From NCBI GenBank assembly GCA_019096155.1, contig JAHCVI010000001.1, forward strand, positions 11,284,001 through 11,348,000: a stretch of DNA of 64,000 nucleotides, in the 5' to 3' direction. A program made the position numbers and the translations under genes. The DNA comes from Staphylotrichum longicolle (taxonomy: Eukaryota > Ascomycota > Sordariomycetes > Sordariales > Chaetomiaceae). A model generated the notes under the pieces. It saw only the letters and a list, made by a program, of their open reading frames with translations, was not told the DNA's origin and ran no database searches. This document shows positions 25,891-37,421 of this stretch, in pieces. Each line of letters begins with the position of its first letter. The stretch's first letter is position 1.

Positions 25891-25917
25891 CTGCTGCTGC
25901 TGCTGCTGCTGCTGCTG
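25891..25917 (+). repeat. (CTG)9 microsatellite
   Basis: Nine uninterrupted CTG units, preceded from about 25873 by degenerate CTTGCTG units. Intergenic, about 240 bp before the Clr5 gene start. Confidence 0.95.
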
Positions 25918-26154
25918 ATGCGCGCTGCTCCTTCCAATTTATTTTGTGATGAGAGGAAAGGACGATGATCAGGGCAAACAGTGAGAAGTTGGCTGGCTGC
26001 TGCTGACAGGCATGCTGGGCACGGGCCTCCAGCGTGCGCTTTGAACCAACTGCGCAATTTGCCCAAGGGCCCGGTGCGCGAGAACATCAACATTACCACT
26101 TCCATCACCAAATGCCATCGAACCAATTAAACCACATTGGTGGACAGCGCAGCC

Positions 26155-28436
26155 ATGGTCTACAAATGGGAGCAGCACAGGGAGACATGCCACCGGCTGT
26201 ATGTCGAGGAGAACCGGCCGATTCACGAGGTGGTGAAGTACATGCACGAGCACCATAACTTCACTCCCAGGTGCGTTGTTCCATTTTCGCGTCTCCCCTG
26301 CCGTACCCCATAACGTTACTTGTCTTGATGCTCCATTCACCCCATTGCCACTGTTCTTCCGTACTGCGTCAACACCTCACACACCACTGCACCACTGCAC
26401 CATTACACATTGCACAATGCGCATTGCACCAAGTCCATGTCAGCTTATCATGACCTCCCCCCTGCAGCCGACGTGCCTTCCAAATCGCCTTCAACCGATG
26501 GGGATTCCCCAACAAACTGAATCCGGCATACAAAAATGAACAGCTCGTCGCGCGGGTGCGGCAGCTCTGGGAGCAAAATGTGTCCGGGAAAGACATGCTC
26601 TCTACGCTCACCGATGAGGGTTACGAGATCGGCGACCGGGAGGTGACGCGGATTCGGTACAAGAACGGATGGCTGCTGCGCCGCGGCGGCACGCACGCCG
26701 ATTCCGCAAAACGGAGCACGGAGGGCGACGGAGACGATGAGGGGGAGGGCAGCCCTGAGAGTGGCGACGGCGGTCAAGACGGCCAAGGGGCCCATGAGGA
26801 TCAGAGCACCTACTGGAACTATGGCGCCGCTGGATTGGAACCCGCCGATATCCAGGTCCAACAAGAGACCTTTGACGCCATGCGGGAGGCTCGGAGGGAG
26901 TACAACAAGCGTGTCTTTGAAGCCGAGAGCCACGAGAGATGGATGACCAAGAAGCGGCGCCGGCATACCAAGCCGTTCGGTGGCCTGCCCGCGGACCCAC
27001 CGGGGCCGCCCCGTTTCCCGTCCGAGACGACGCTCACCGAGGCCAAGGAGATTCTGCAGCTCGACAAGAACGCCTACAAGGAGATGCGCGAAAAGTTTTA
27101 CAAGATTTGCGTGAACGCCAGCGTCTACAAGAAGACGCTCATCGGCCCGGAGCGCTGGGAGGCGCTCAAAGATCAGCTGGTCCGCGAGAGCATGCCCCTT
27201 CGCGCCGTCATGTGGGACCAGGCTGATATGGACAAGAAGCGGCTGGCCATCGAGGTCATTGCGTGCGACGTCACGAAGCTGATCAGGACGCAATCCTCTG
27301 CTCTCAGCGTGGTCGACGCCAAGGTCATTCTCGGGTTGAACCCAGAAGAGGGAAGGTCGGTCCGTGCGCAGATGTACAATATCCTGGCTCGGGAGAGATT
27401 CACGTCAAAGCTTGAGGAGGGCATGGAATATTTTGAGGAGCTCAAGCATCGGTGGCTTGAAGGATCCGAGGAGCTCCGCAGGGCCGTTGCGGCCGGGCCG
27501 TCGGACCCAGATTACCAGCGAAAGATGAAGGCGGTCAACACTCTTTGCCGCGACGCCACCAGGAGATATCGTGATGATATGATCCGCACGGGCAAAGTCC
27601 CCGATATTCTACCGCCACGCGAGAAGCCTGCGACGCCGAAGCCCAGGGCCAAGGCTACCCCCAAGCCGTCGGCAAAGGCTGCAAGGGAGAAGGCAGCTTC
27701 GTCAACATCGACACCAACACCGGCACCGGCACCGGTACCGGTACCGACACCTGCAGCAGAGCCAACGCCGGAGACGGCCCCCGCAGCCGCAACCGCAAGC
27801 GACACTGCAGCGACAGCCACGCCCGCACCGCCAAGTCAACGCAAGCGGCGTGGTCGGCCACCAGGCTCGCGTACCAAGAACAAGTCGCACCCGCACGTCG
27901 AGTCCCGCTTGGTGTTGGCGGACCCTGAGGAACCTCAGGCAGACCAGCAGATGGTGGACGCGCAGCTCGGAGGGAATGTGCCTGCTGTCGCTGGAACCCA
28001 CAACCCGTTTATCGACGAGCAGTATGTGCAAGGGTATGCCGCCGCTCAGCAAGCACAGGGCTACCAGCAACAGCCACCACCACAACAACAGCAGCCGCAG
28101 CAGCAACAGACAGCATCATCCTCATCCGGGGGCGTTGCCGCCTTCTTCCGGCTGAACTCGGCCTCGGTTATGATGTTCCCAGGGGTTCAGACGCAATGGA
28201 TAGTTCCGCTCAGCTCGCGGACCATGGCTGATCTGCGGGCGGCGGCATTACAAAAGACGCCCGGCGGCCTGTGTTACAAGATTGAGGGCATCATCAAGGA
28301 CGGAAAGGGCGGCGAGCTGCCACTGCCGGTAAGCGACCAGGGAGAGCTGGAGACGTATCTACAGCACGTTGAGGGCAATGGGGCGCCGACGTTTAACATC
28401 CACGTGGTGCCTGGAGACGACAGGACTTGGCCGTAG
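26155..28436 (+). CDS. Clr5-domain protein with AT-hook, putative nuclear DNA-binding regulator
   Basis: Two exons, 26155-26270 and 26468-28436, with a 197-nt intron (GTGCGT ... CTGCAG), giving about 694 aa. Residues 1-55 form the Clr5 domain: WEQHRETCHRLYVEENRP, then FQIAFNRWGFPNK after the splice. A second helical block (LWEQNVSGKDMLSTL, then REVTRIRYKNGWLLRR) follows, as in many fungal Clr5 proteins. The centre is basic and charged. After it come a Pro/Ala/Thr-rich linker, an AT-hook-like core (RKRRGRPPGSR) that fits minor-groove binding, and a Gln-rich patch. The C-terminal 100 residues are a compact region (VMMFPGVQTQWIVPL ... FNIHVVPGD) that I do not recognise. Role in transcription or chromatin is inferred from the domains only. 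The ATG at 26155 is chosen because the domain begins three codons later. Confidence 0.82.
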
Positions 28437-28929
28437 GGATGTTCAAACGCCAGGTGCTGACAGATGATGGAGTCCAGCGCATTTGATGCTTGTGGACTTG
28501 AGGAGACACAAAAACCCTCTAATCTTGCGCTGATGAGCACAAGTCAGATATCTATCCAGACTTGACGTAATTTGACCTTCGGATCGCAGACTCTATGACG
28601 AGACCAACAATTGGCTGGTGCTGGCGTGCTCGTGTCCTGGATGCAGTTCGGCTTACAGTGCGTGTGCATGGAGTCTTGTAAGCAGGGACCCCTGTCTTGT
28701 GGGGGTCCACAGGAGCTGGGAACTTCGACATTTTTCCCTTGGCCCGCATGTCAAGCTCGGGTGCTTGGCAAAAGGATCTCGGGTCGACAATCCCCGACCT
28801 GCGACCAGCAACTCGCGACCTGCGACCAAACTACGCCGGACGTCACGGCATGCGGCCCAGATAGCTTCGACCCTCCGAATCCGACGCCGATTATACGCCA
28901 GACACCCGCCAGACACCCCGATCGGAGCC
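28437..28929. other. Intergenic between the Clr5 and DLD genes
   Basis: Short spacer with the 3' end of the Clr5 gene and the promoter/leader of DLD1. A small direct repeat (GCGACCAGCAACTCGCGACC) lies near 28800. Nothing coding was recognised upstream of the ATG at 28930. Confidence 0.5.
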
Positions 28930-31031
28930 ATGTCGCGGCTTGCGGGCAGAATGCCCAACGGCCTGGCGCCGGCCTCGAGGCTGGCTGTCGCCGGTGCAGG
29001 CCGCCGCCCGGCCTGCCTCGCCCTCCGCCACGTACCCGCCCGCTTCGCATCGACCGAGGACAACAAGCCGCGAGCCAGCGGGCCCTCCTTCAAGGGCCAG
29101 CTCACCCACAGCATCATGAACCGTCTGCAGCGCGAGAGGGCCGACCTCACACGCATGGCCCAGACACGGCCCGAGAACAGGATGGCGCGGAACTTTAGTC
29201 TGACCTTCGGTGCGCATTCTCCTCTCGACATACCATCCCAATGCCAATGCGCCGTCTAACTGCTGCGCGACAGTCTTGTTCTTTGTCGGCTCCGTCTCCT
29301 GGTTCATGGGCTACCAGTACCCGCGCGACGTCGACCCCAACTCGACCCTCCCGCTGGGCGCGGCCCGCCCACCGAGCTTCAAGCTCAACCCCGCCCATCT
29401 CGAGGCCGCCTGGGCCGACTTTGTCGAGATTGTCGGCCAGGAGAACGTCAGCACCGTCGAGGACGATCTCCACCAGCACGCCACGTCGGAGTGGTCGTCC
29501 CACCAGTCCGACCCCTCCCAGAAACCCTTCTGCGTCGTCTACCCCTCCACGACCGAGCAGGTGTCGCGCCTCATGAAGGTCTGCCACCTCCGCCGCATCC
29601 CCGTCGTCGGCTACAGCGGCGGCACCAGCCTCGAGGGTCACTACACCCCGACCCGCGGCGGCATCTGCGTCGACTTTAGCCGCATGGGCAAGATCCTCGC
29701 CCTGCACAAGGAGGACCTCGACGTGGTGGTGCAGCCGGGGCTCGGCTGGGAGGACCTCAACGAGAAGCTGGCCGAGCACAACCTCTTCTTCCCGCCCGAC
29801 CCGGGCCCGGGCGCCCAGATCGGCGGCATGATCGGCACCGGCTGCAGCGGCACCAACGCCTACCGCTACGGCACCATGCGCGAGTGGGTCCTGTCGCTGA
29901 CGGTCGTCCTCGCCGACGGCACCGTCATCAAGACGCGCCAGCGCCCGCGCAAGAGCAGCGCCGGCTACGACCTCACCCGCCTCTTCATCGGCTCCGAGGG
30001 CACCCTGGGCCTCGTCACCGAGGCCACCCTCAAGCTGTGCGTCAAGCCCGCCGCCGAGTCCGTCGCCGTCGTGAGCTTCCCCTCGATCCGCAACGCCGCC
30101 AACTGCGTCGCCCGCGTAGTCGGCGACGGCATCACCGTGGCCGCCGTCGAGATCCTCGACGACGACCAGATGCGCTTCATCAACGCCCTCGGCAACACCA
30201 CGCGCAAGTGGCGCGAGGCCCCCACCATCTTCTTCAAGTTCACCGGCACCGACAGCGGCGTCAAGGAGCAGATCGAGATTGTGCGCCAGATGGCCAAGCG
30301 CGCCGGCGGGCAATCGTTTGACTTTGCGCGCGACGAGACGGAGCGCGTCGAGCTGTGGTCGGCCCGCAAGGACGCACTGTGGAGCACCATGGCCCAGCGC
30401 CGGCCGGGCGACCACATGTGGACGGGCGACGTCGCGGTGCCCATGAGCAGGCTGCCTGATATCATTGAGGAAACCAAGAAGGATCTCAAGACGTCGGGCT
30501 TGACGAGCTCGATTGTGGGCCATGTCGGGGATGGCAACTTTCACAGTAGGTTTTTGACTTTACGCCAGCAAGCAAGGGGGGAAAGAGACTGACATGGGCC
30601 TAGTTATCCTGGTGTACAACGACACCGAGCGCAAGCTGGCCGAGGACTGCGTCCACCGCATGGTTAAGCGGGCGGTCGAGATGGAGGGCACCGTCACAGT
30701 AAGCCCCTTCAAAGCCCCTCATCCCCATCACCTTTGGACCCTTCCACTAACAGGATTTCCCCCTCTTCCAGGGCGAGCACGGCGTCGGCCTCGTCAAGCG
30801 GGATTACCTCCCCCACGAGCTGGGCGAGAGCACAGTGGATGCCATGAGAAAGGTACGCCCAGGTCCCTTTTCCACTCTTAACTGCTTTGCCCCGCGAGAG
30901 ACACGCAACTAATCTTTGTTTATTCGACGTTGTCACAGATCAAAGCCGCCTTCGACCCGCTCTGCCTGCTCAACTGCGACAAGGTCGTCCGCGTGCAAAA
31001 GCCCAAGCGGGGCGAGGTGGCCGAGTGGTGA
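28930..31031 (+). CDS. DLD1: D-lactate dehydrogenase (cytochrome c), mitochondrial
   Basis: FAD-linked oxidase that oxidises D-lactate to pyruvate and passes electrons to cytochrome c at the inner mitochondrial membrane. Five exons: 28930-29209, 29274-30545, 30604-30698, 30772-30852, 30939-31031, all phases consistent, about 606 aa. The N-terminus is Arg-rich and lacks acidic residues for about 45 residues (mitochondrial targeting). A single membrane segment follows (VLFFVGSVSWFMGY), as in yeast Dld1. FAD-binding blocks are VVGYSGGTSLEGH and IGGMIGTGCSGTNAYRYG. The C-terminal half carries HVGDGNFH, split by the second intron, and GEHGVG, both typical of the D-lactate/D-2-hydroxyglutarate branch. 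The membrane segment after the targeting signal favours Dld1 over D-2-hydroxyglutarate dehydrogenase. Frame intact, strong GC3 codon use. Confidence 0.93.
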
Positions 31032-31475
31032 AGCGACGACGACGACGACCCAAAAAGAAATTGTACTATTTAAACCCCGCAAATCTGCCCCGTGTAGGTG
31101 TAGATATGTATACCCTTACGCATTCCAGGGTCTCTGGGTTCCGTGCTTGTGACTTGTGAGGGTTTCCTATCCGCCTATGTACCATCAATTATTGTCGTGC
31201 AGGCTTGGAGGGTTATGATATTTTGGAGCCAGTCATCCTGCTTCGAAACCCGAGGAGGAGGCTGGTCAGCCAGTTATCTCGTGCCATTGCCCATCTCACA
31301 GCACCAGATTCGAGTCTGAAAGACACCAATGTAGCATAATCATGGGGTATACTCAGTAACAAAAACAATCATAACCGATGCTGCTAGGTTTCCCGTTCCG
31401 TCCCGTCCGTCCCGTCCGGTCTATCCATCCGTTCGTTCGTGTATCATGCCCCTCCCAAAGACCCAACGCCAATCA
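31032..31475. other. Convergent 3' ends of DLD1 and the GH76 gene
   Basis: AT-richer than its surroundings. It should hold both terminators. Short run of TCCCGTCCG repeats near 31395-31415. No gene seen. Confidence 0.5.
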
Positions 31476-33419
31476 TCATAGCTCATGCCGCGAAACGACC
31501 CACAACGCCCTGAGCACCGCCAGCCCGCCGCTGCGTCTCCACCGTCCTTCCTCGCCCGCGAAGATTCGGATCCCACTGCGCGCTCGCCGTCGTCTTGTCT
31601 TTGTTGGGGGGTCACCTCCTCTCTTCCCGACAAGAGGAGGAGGAAGAGGAGGACGCGCCTTGCTATCCGTCGCGAGACCACCACCACCGCCACTACCACT
31701 ACTACTCCCGACCACGCCCAGGGGTTTCTGCCCCGCCGGCGGCGGCGGGCGTGTAACGGTTGTGGTAGGTCGGAGACGCGAACCCACATCTCCGTCTGCG
31801 GCACGCCCCGGTTGCGGTAGTCCACCACCTCCCCCCGGGAGTCAGGGCCATCCGAGCAGAGGGCGGGGGCATCCCGTCACCCCCCTTCTCCATCTCGACC
31901 TCGACCTCCTCCCTCGTCACCGCCGCCAGCAGCCCCGGGGTCCACCACATCCCAAACAAGCCCCTCTCGTCCTTGGTCCCCATCGCGGCGCGCGCGTTCC
32001 GCCGCAGCCACGGCACGTACCGCCTGCACTCGCCCGCATGCCAAGCCCGGACCCGTTCCATCTCCTCCTCCTCATTGTTGTCGTCAGCACTATCAGAAGA
32101 GCGGGAGCTGAGCACCCCGGCGCCGCAAAACGCCGCAAAATGATGCATCCACACGCCCTTGAACGTCTGCGCGTCCTGCGAGCACGTCCCCGCGACGTCG
32201 CACGCCTCCTCGAGCACGCCCCACCGCCCTAGCCCCCGCCAGGGCGGCAGGCCCTCCTTGTTGTTGTTGTTGTTCTCGTCGACCGGTTGATTGGCGTCTA
32301 GATCCCACCCCGTCGCGCGCACCACGTTTTTGATGAGGGCGTGCCCCTCCCGCAGGTAGGCCTCGCGGCGCGTGGCGCGGAACAGGCCCAGCAGGCCCGA
32401 GAGCAGGACGCCCTGGTTGTAGGTGTAGACCATCTCGTCGCGCGTGTCGCAGCGCGTGTTGTTGTTGCCGTCTCCGGAGTCGTTGTGGCCCGAGATGTGG
32501 AAGCCGTCGGCGTAGAGGCCATGGGCGTTGGTCATGTTGGACGCGGCGAGCCAGGCGTGGGCGCGCTGGGCGGCACGGGCGAAGACGGGGTCGTGCGGCC
32601 GCCAGGGTTGGTGCTTGGGGGATGCGTGGGAGGCGGAGGCCTGGGTGGGAGTGGAAAAGGGGGAGGTGTTGGCGTCGCCGGGGAAGTGCAGGTACATGCT
32701 GATGGAGGCCGAGATGAAGAGCTGGTTGGTGATGGCGTTCTTGTAGGGCATCAGTCGCGGATTCCAGAGCATGCCGCCGCCGCAGAGCGACGTGTCCCAG
32801 CCTTTGGCGGCGAGCTCCCAGAAGATGCGGGCGCGATGAGCAAAGGCGGGGGTCCAGCGACTTCCATACCATGTCTCGGGCCCCGGGGCGGCGGTGTTGG
32901 TGGTGGTGGTCGTGATGCCCGCCCCCAACGGGGCCATGCTGGAGAGGAACCTGCCGTGCTCGTCGGAGAACTGGATCGACTCGAGCCAGCCGAGCACGAC
33001 CCAGAGCATGTCGTCGTAGGCTTGGTTGCGGAGGGAGAAGGCGTCCTCGCCAAAGTAGTAAGCGACAATGTCGGCAAAGTAGCCGGCGATGAGCTCCTCC
33101 TTGCGGGTGGCGCACTCGACGCCCTGGTCCGGCCGGCTGAGCTCGAGCTCGGTCGAGACGGTCCGGAGGGCGGCGGCGACGTGGGTGTTGATGACGGCGC
33201 GGGTCCAGTCGATGCCCTGCGGCCACGTGCCGAGCCAGCGCTGGAAATAGGCATCCTGCATGTCGCTCAGGGCCACGAACATGTGGTGGAAGGCGTCAAA
33301 GTCGGGAAGAGACTGGCGGCTTTGGCCTTCGTCCTTTCGCTTTAATGGGAGGGAGGACCAGGGCGAGGCGGCAGAGAGAGCCGTGGCCGTGGCAACGACC
33401 ACACCCAGCGGACCAGCAT
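31476..33419 (-). CDS. Secreted glycoside hydrolase family 76 (alpha-1,6-mannanase-like), frame-broken at both ends
   Basis: GH76 enzymes cut alpha-1,6-mannan and act on cell-wall mannoprotein. After a short hydrophobic leader (VVVATATALSAAS) the mature part has the GH76 pattern: MQDAYFQRWLGTWPQGIDW, YYFGEDAF, the acidic pair in QAYDDMLWVVLGWLE, LCGGGMLWN and VYTYNQGVLLSGLLGLF. The main frame is unbroken from about 33400 to 31830. The first ATG (33419) is one base out of frame with the leader, so one base seems lost near 33405. At the other end the expected family tail is present but split over three further frames: DYRNRGVPQTEMW (about 31820), DPNLRGRGRTVETQ (about 31560), then GGLAVLRALW, ending at the TGA 31478-31476. 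The parts are in the right order, so small indels in GC-rich runs explain it better than decay. A poly-Asn run precedes the C-terminal third. Confidence 0.72.
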
Positions 33420-33466
33420 GGTGACTTGCCAGCAAGGCGCAGAGGAGGGAGTGGTCTCGGTGCTGT

Positions 33467-33602
33467 CTGAAAGAACAGGCCTGGTTCTGTTGGTCCTGTT
33501 AGTATGGGGAACAGCAACAGGGACTGGGTGGTTGGACCTTTGAGGTGTAAGATGTGAGTTAGGAAGGAGTTCGCGGTGCAGAGCGAAGGACGATCTATAT
33601 AC
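33467..33602 (-). other. Candidate 5' UTR intron of the GH76 gene
   Basis: On the - strand a consensus branch site TACTAAC (33504-33498) lies 30 nt before TTTCAG (ending 33467). The best donor upstream is GTATAT at 33602, giving 136 nt. No ATG precedes it, so it would be in the leader. The donor overlaps a TATATA-like string, which could be a TATA element instead. Confidence 0.35.
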
Positions 33603-34885
33603 AAAACGGTGGTCGTGATATGTCGGGTCGAATGCGATGAGAGGAATCGAAGTTGCGCAGAAGACACAACTCAAGCAAGGACCGCCAACGCAGCTATGGG
33701 CCGAAGGGCAACGCGGGAGGCTACCAGAGCAGGTGTACGTTAATCGGGCACCCGCAGGTCATGGTGCTCTTTAACCCACAGGAGGTTCGCGTGGATATAG
33801 TCTGTGTATCCGAGGGTCTTTCTGCGGTGATGTGATGGTGTGGTGATGTGTCCAATGAGACGAGGCTGGAGGATGGTGTCTATTGTGGAGGGAATCTAAA
33901 CGCAGCAAAGAAAGCGACCCAAAAGAGTCAAAGTCAAATCGAAGAATGGGAAGCGCAATAGAAAACGAGCACGAGGCCAGACGGCACGGAAAAGAGAAGG
34001 GCTAACCAAGACACACTACCCACAGCCCGAGATCATGGGACGACCGGGAGTTGCAGAGTAGGAGGAACGAGAAACGAGATGTGTGCCTCCCGTCTGCTCT
34101 GCCCAATGGATGACATCCTTGAATTGCGAAGTCCAGGTCTGCCAGGTCTGCGGCAGGTCTCACCGTTGGCTGTCCAGGGTCAGCCTACCCCACCAAAGGG
34201 ACCCCTCCTCGGACCCTCCGTGCCTCAGGAGTCAGGTTCCAGAAGGTGTGCCAGGCTCCCAGGCTGCCAGCCGCAGGGCGGGCGCTGGCACATGGGTTCC
34301 CCGCCATGCGGGAGGCGGGCAAGTTGCTGCATCGGCGGGGCACCTGCGCTCCAAAACCTCCAAGAAGGGCAATCCGGCGGAGGCACACCGCAGTCGACTC
34401 GAGTTTGTCCTGACAGAATGTCGGGGGCCTGCTGCGGGAAGCCCTGGCGATCTGAGCTTTGCAGTGCTGCGTTCACGATTGGAGATTTCGGCCCGATGCA
34501 GTGGTTCACCCTTGAGACGAGGAACCAGTGGCGATTGCACTTGTCGTGTCTCCTTCTCAGTACTTTAACACTCGATCGTACCTGGACCTGAGAACCTCTG
34601 CGACCGCCACTCGCTTGCCATCAGATGAAGGATGTCAAAAAAAGGAAAGCATCAGAAATGGTGTTATATAGTAATAGCACAAATAGGCCACATGAGCCTC
34701 TACCATTGTACCCAAAAGCCCGGGATGAGATGAGCGTCGTCGCCTCTGTCTGTCCCGTCAAACGCCTGACGCCTCCATCCCGTCTAAAAAGCAGCATTGC
34801 CACCGTCAACCGTTGAAGGTATTCCGTTACCCGTACAGCAACAACAACACACCAAAACATACATCCAGGTTCCCCCATCTCCACG
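33603..34885. other. Intergenic between the GH76 promoter and the ADK2 3' end
   Basis: No recognised gene. The frame at 34079-34591 has no family features and unusual composition, and is taken as chance. An A-rich stretch near 34620-34680 probably belongs to the ADK2 3' UTR. Confidence 0.5.
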
Positions 34886-35813
34886 CTAAACTTGCTCGAC
34901 AAACCGCCTCTCAAACTCGCGCAGCAGCTTGGGCGTGATCTCGTCGCTGCTCATGCCCTCGACCTCCCACAGCACGCCCTTGCGCGCGTAGTGCTCGAGC
35001 AGCGGCTCGCTCGTCTCCTGGAACTTGCGCCACCGCGCGCGGTACACCTCCTCGCTGTCGTCAGCGCGGCGCACGAGCGGCTCGCCCGTCACGTCGTCGC
35101 GCCCGGCCACCCGCGGCGCGTTGAACGTCGTGTTGTACACCCGCCCGGACGGCTCGTGCACCCACCGCCCGCCGATGCGCTCCATGATGACCTCGAGCGG
35201 CGTCTTGATCGACACGGCCAGGTTGATGGGCACGATCTCGTCGAGCCGGTCCGCCTGCGCCGCCGTGCGCGGGAACCCGTCGAGGAGGAACGACGCCGAC
35301 GGGTCCTCGCTGACCCGCGGCGGGCCGTACCCCGCCTGCGCGTGCGCGTGCGCGGGCGACGAGAGGAACGTGGCCATCTCGGCGTCGTCGTGGAACGGCT
35401 GGCCGGACGACTCGGCGGCCGAGGACAGGGCGGACGAGGCGAGCGTCATGACGTTGCCCGCTGGGTGGCCCGAGTAGATCCACCCGCGCTGGTTGAGCTC
35501 GTTGCTGATGAGCCGCAGGATCATGTCGTCGGGGACCAGGCCTCCGGCCTTCATCGTGCTCTCAACCTTGATTCCTGCGATTTGGTTTGTTAGACCATTA
35601 CTCTGATGGGACGGGCATTGCATTGGCCGGTCAAGGAGAACAAGGGGGCTACGCACCGAGGGGCGTCCGCTGCTTGACATTGTGCCGAAGAAGGTCCCCA
35701 GAGCTGATGGACGAGAGCTGCGGGAACTTGTGCAGTAACCGCTCCGACTGTGTCCCCTTTCCCACTCCTGGCGCCCCGACGAGGATGACGCGAGCTGCTT
35801 TTCTGAGGCGCAT
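34886..35813 (-). CDS. ADK2: Mitochondrial adenylate kinase / GTP:AMP phosphotransferase
   Basis: Nucleoside monophosphate kinase of the mitochondrial matrix (Adk2/AK3 type), which keeps AMP and GTP/ATP pools in balance. Two exons, 35813-35657 and 35574-34886, with an 82-nt intron (GTGCGT ... TCGCAG), 281 aa. P-loop GAPGVGKGTQSERLL at residues 11-25, AMP-binding ISSGDLLRHNV, core LLDGFPRTAAQADRLD, and a zinc-less LID (GGRWVHEPSGRVYNTTFNAP, then DDVTGEPLVRRADD). The N-terminus is short and basic (MRLRKAARVIL), as in AK3-like enzymes that are imported without cleavage. Between RGWIYS and SASFLLDGFPRT there is an insertion of about 55 residues, low in complexity. Frame intact. The neighbouring MDM38 is divergent. 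Confidence 0.92.
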
Positions 35814-37421
35814 CGCACGGCGGCAGCTGGTCTCTTGCGTTGTGTGTGAACGAAGGAGAACAGGTTGTAGTCGAGAATGGGGGAGGTGGTGGACGCGTGC
35901 AGCCGGGCAGCCAAAGGCTCAAGGCGGGCGGGCGGCCGATCGGTACAGTATATGCACAAAGTCCGGGGTAGCACAGGGAACCTGGAAGCTGTCACAGGCC
36001 TGGCTTTGGCTCGCAGCCTTCCCCGAGTGCGGGGCAAAACTGGATCAGCACGTAATGGAGACGCAACCGAGGACCGAAAAGGAGCGAGAGGAGCGAGAGG
36101 AGCGCTACCAAGATTCCATGCTTGGCAGCGTCCCAGTTCAAGAGTCAGGATTCCGGAGTGATGACCTAGAGAAACCACATCTTGAAGAGCCCTCGCGCAC
36201 CCAAAGTTGCGCCAAAACGAGAGATGCTACGGGGAGGTTGTGCCTGGCTTGGCACCCGAAATCGTCATTCTCCCAGGGGGAAACGATTGGCAGGGCCAGC
36301 CTCCTCACCAAAAATACGGGCCTGCATTTTGTTGAGATGCTCTTCAGGAACCCCGATGTCGCCCACAACCAAGGCCGGGGTCCCCGGGCACCAAATGCAC
36401 AATCCACTTTCTGGAAGCCTTTATCCTTATCGTTGTGAAACTGGTCGAGGGACTCAAGCAAAGCACGTTTCCGTTCCTGAAACCAGCCTCGAGAGAAAAG
36501 CTTATCCCGAACGGTTGCTGCATCGAGTCTGAGCAGCCGGGATCAACCTTTTCAGCCAGAACCTCTGGTCGATCCGTTGTGCGAGTTGAGAGGGGGGAAC
36601 AGATCTGGCGTGGACGTGGCGAAACCTCAACCGCTGGCATGCAGAGCCCGCTGTCACAGTGTCAGCGTGTCCGGATTCACATGGTGCATGTTCTGTAACT
36701 GGTTGATGAGACTGGATGGCGGACGTTCGTGGGTCTGGAATTTGGATCCATCCGAGCCCGACGGGACCCGATTTGCACGTGTCCGCATTCGTCGATGTGA
36801 GAGTTTCTGTCAGAGTTCATTGCGGCAGAGGAAGATCACGTGACTCACCCAGTCTTGCTGACTCGCCCCCAGTGCAAGTGCCTGCAGGCGTCGGGGGTTC
36901 GGGGCGACCCGCGGGAGGCGTTATGGAGCCGCAGAGCGCAGCGAAACGCAGCGAAACGTCGGATTTTGATGTCACTGTGCCTTACGGAGTCTTGCGCCCC
37001 TTTTGCGAGCAGTTCTCGACCAACTCAGCAACCCCAATCCGATTTTCTCCCAGCTTTTTGCTCTTTCCGACACTCTCTTTTCTCCGGTACGATCTCTCTG
37101 CCTTTCTTTGCCCTTTCTGGACAGCCCGTACCCGAGGGATCGCGAAACGTTGTTCCGCATCCGAGATTTCCGCTTCCTGGCAATTCCCAGTGTTCCACTG
37201 CGTTCCGCTGCATTTCGCCCGTTAGCTGCTTTAATTATTGACGTTTGGACTCGACGCAGCCAGCAACCACACTTCATATCAATCACTCACCACATCGACA
37301 AAGACAACCCCCGACCTTGACAGCTGTTGAATCCATCCCCGTGTGTTGCCGAGAACGAGAAGCGACGCCTCTCCGTAACCCGTCGACGCCACTCAGACGC
37401 TCCCTTCCCCAGACAAACGCC
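35814..37421. other. 1.6-kb divergent promoter region of ADK2 and MDM38
   Basis: No coding frame with motifs. A short direct repeat GCAGCGAAAC x2 lies near 36938-36957, and the MDM38 leader is C/A-rich. Both flanking genes encode mitochondrial proteins, so shared control is possible but not shown. Confidence 0.5.

Larger units (their letters stand above)
25535..26154. other. Intergenic with two short tandem repeats
   Basis: Holds the amidase 3' end, a perfect decamer array, a CTG microsatellite and the leader of the Clr5 gene. No coding frame was recognised. Confidence 0.6.

Noticed and set aside
29195..30544. 449-residue open frame on the - strand opposite DLD1
   Set aside because: It is antisense to a clear enzyme with all catalytic blocks. 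Long mirror frames arise from strong GC3 codon bias; the same holds for the frame 37534-39015 opposite MDM38.
34079..34591. 170-residue frame between GH76 and ADK2
   Set aside because: Three overlapping frames of similar size on both strands, no domain and no conserved features.
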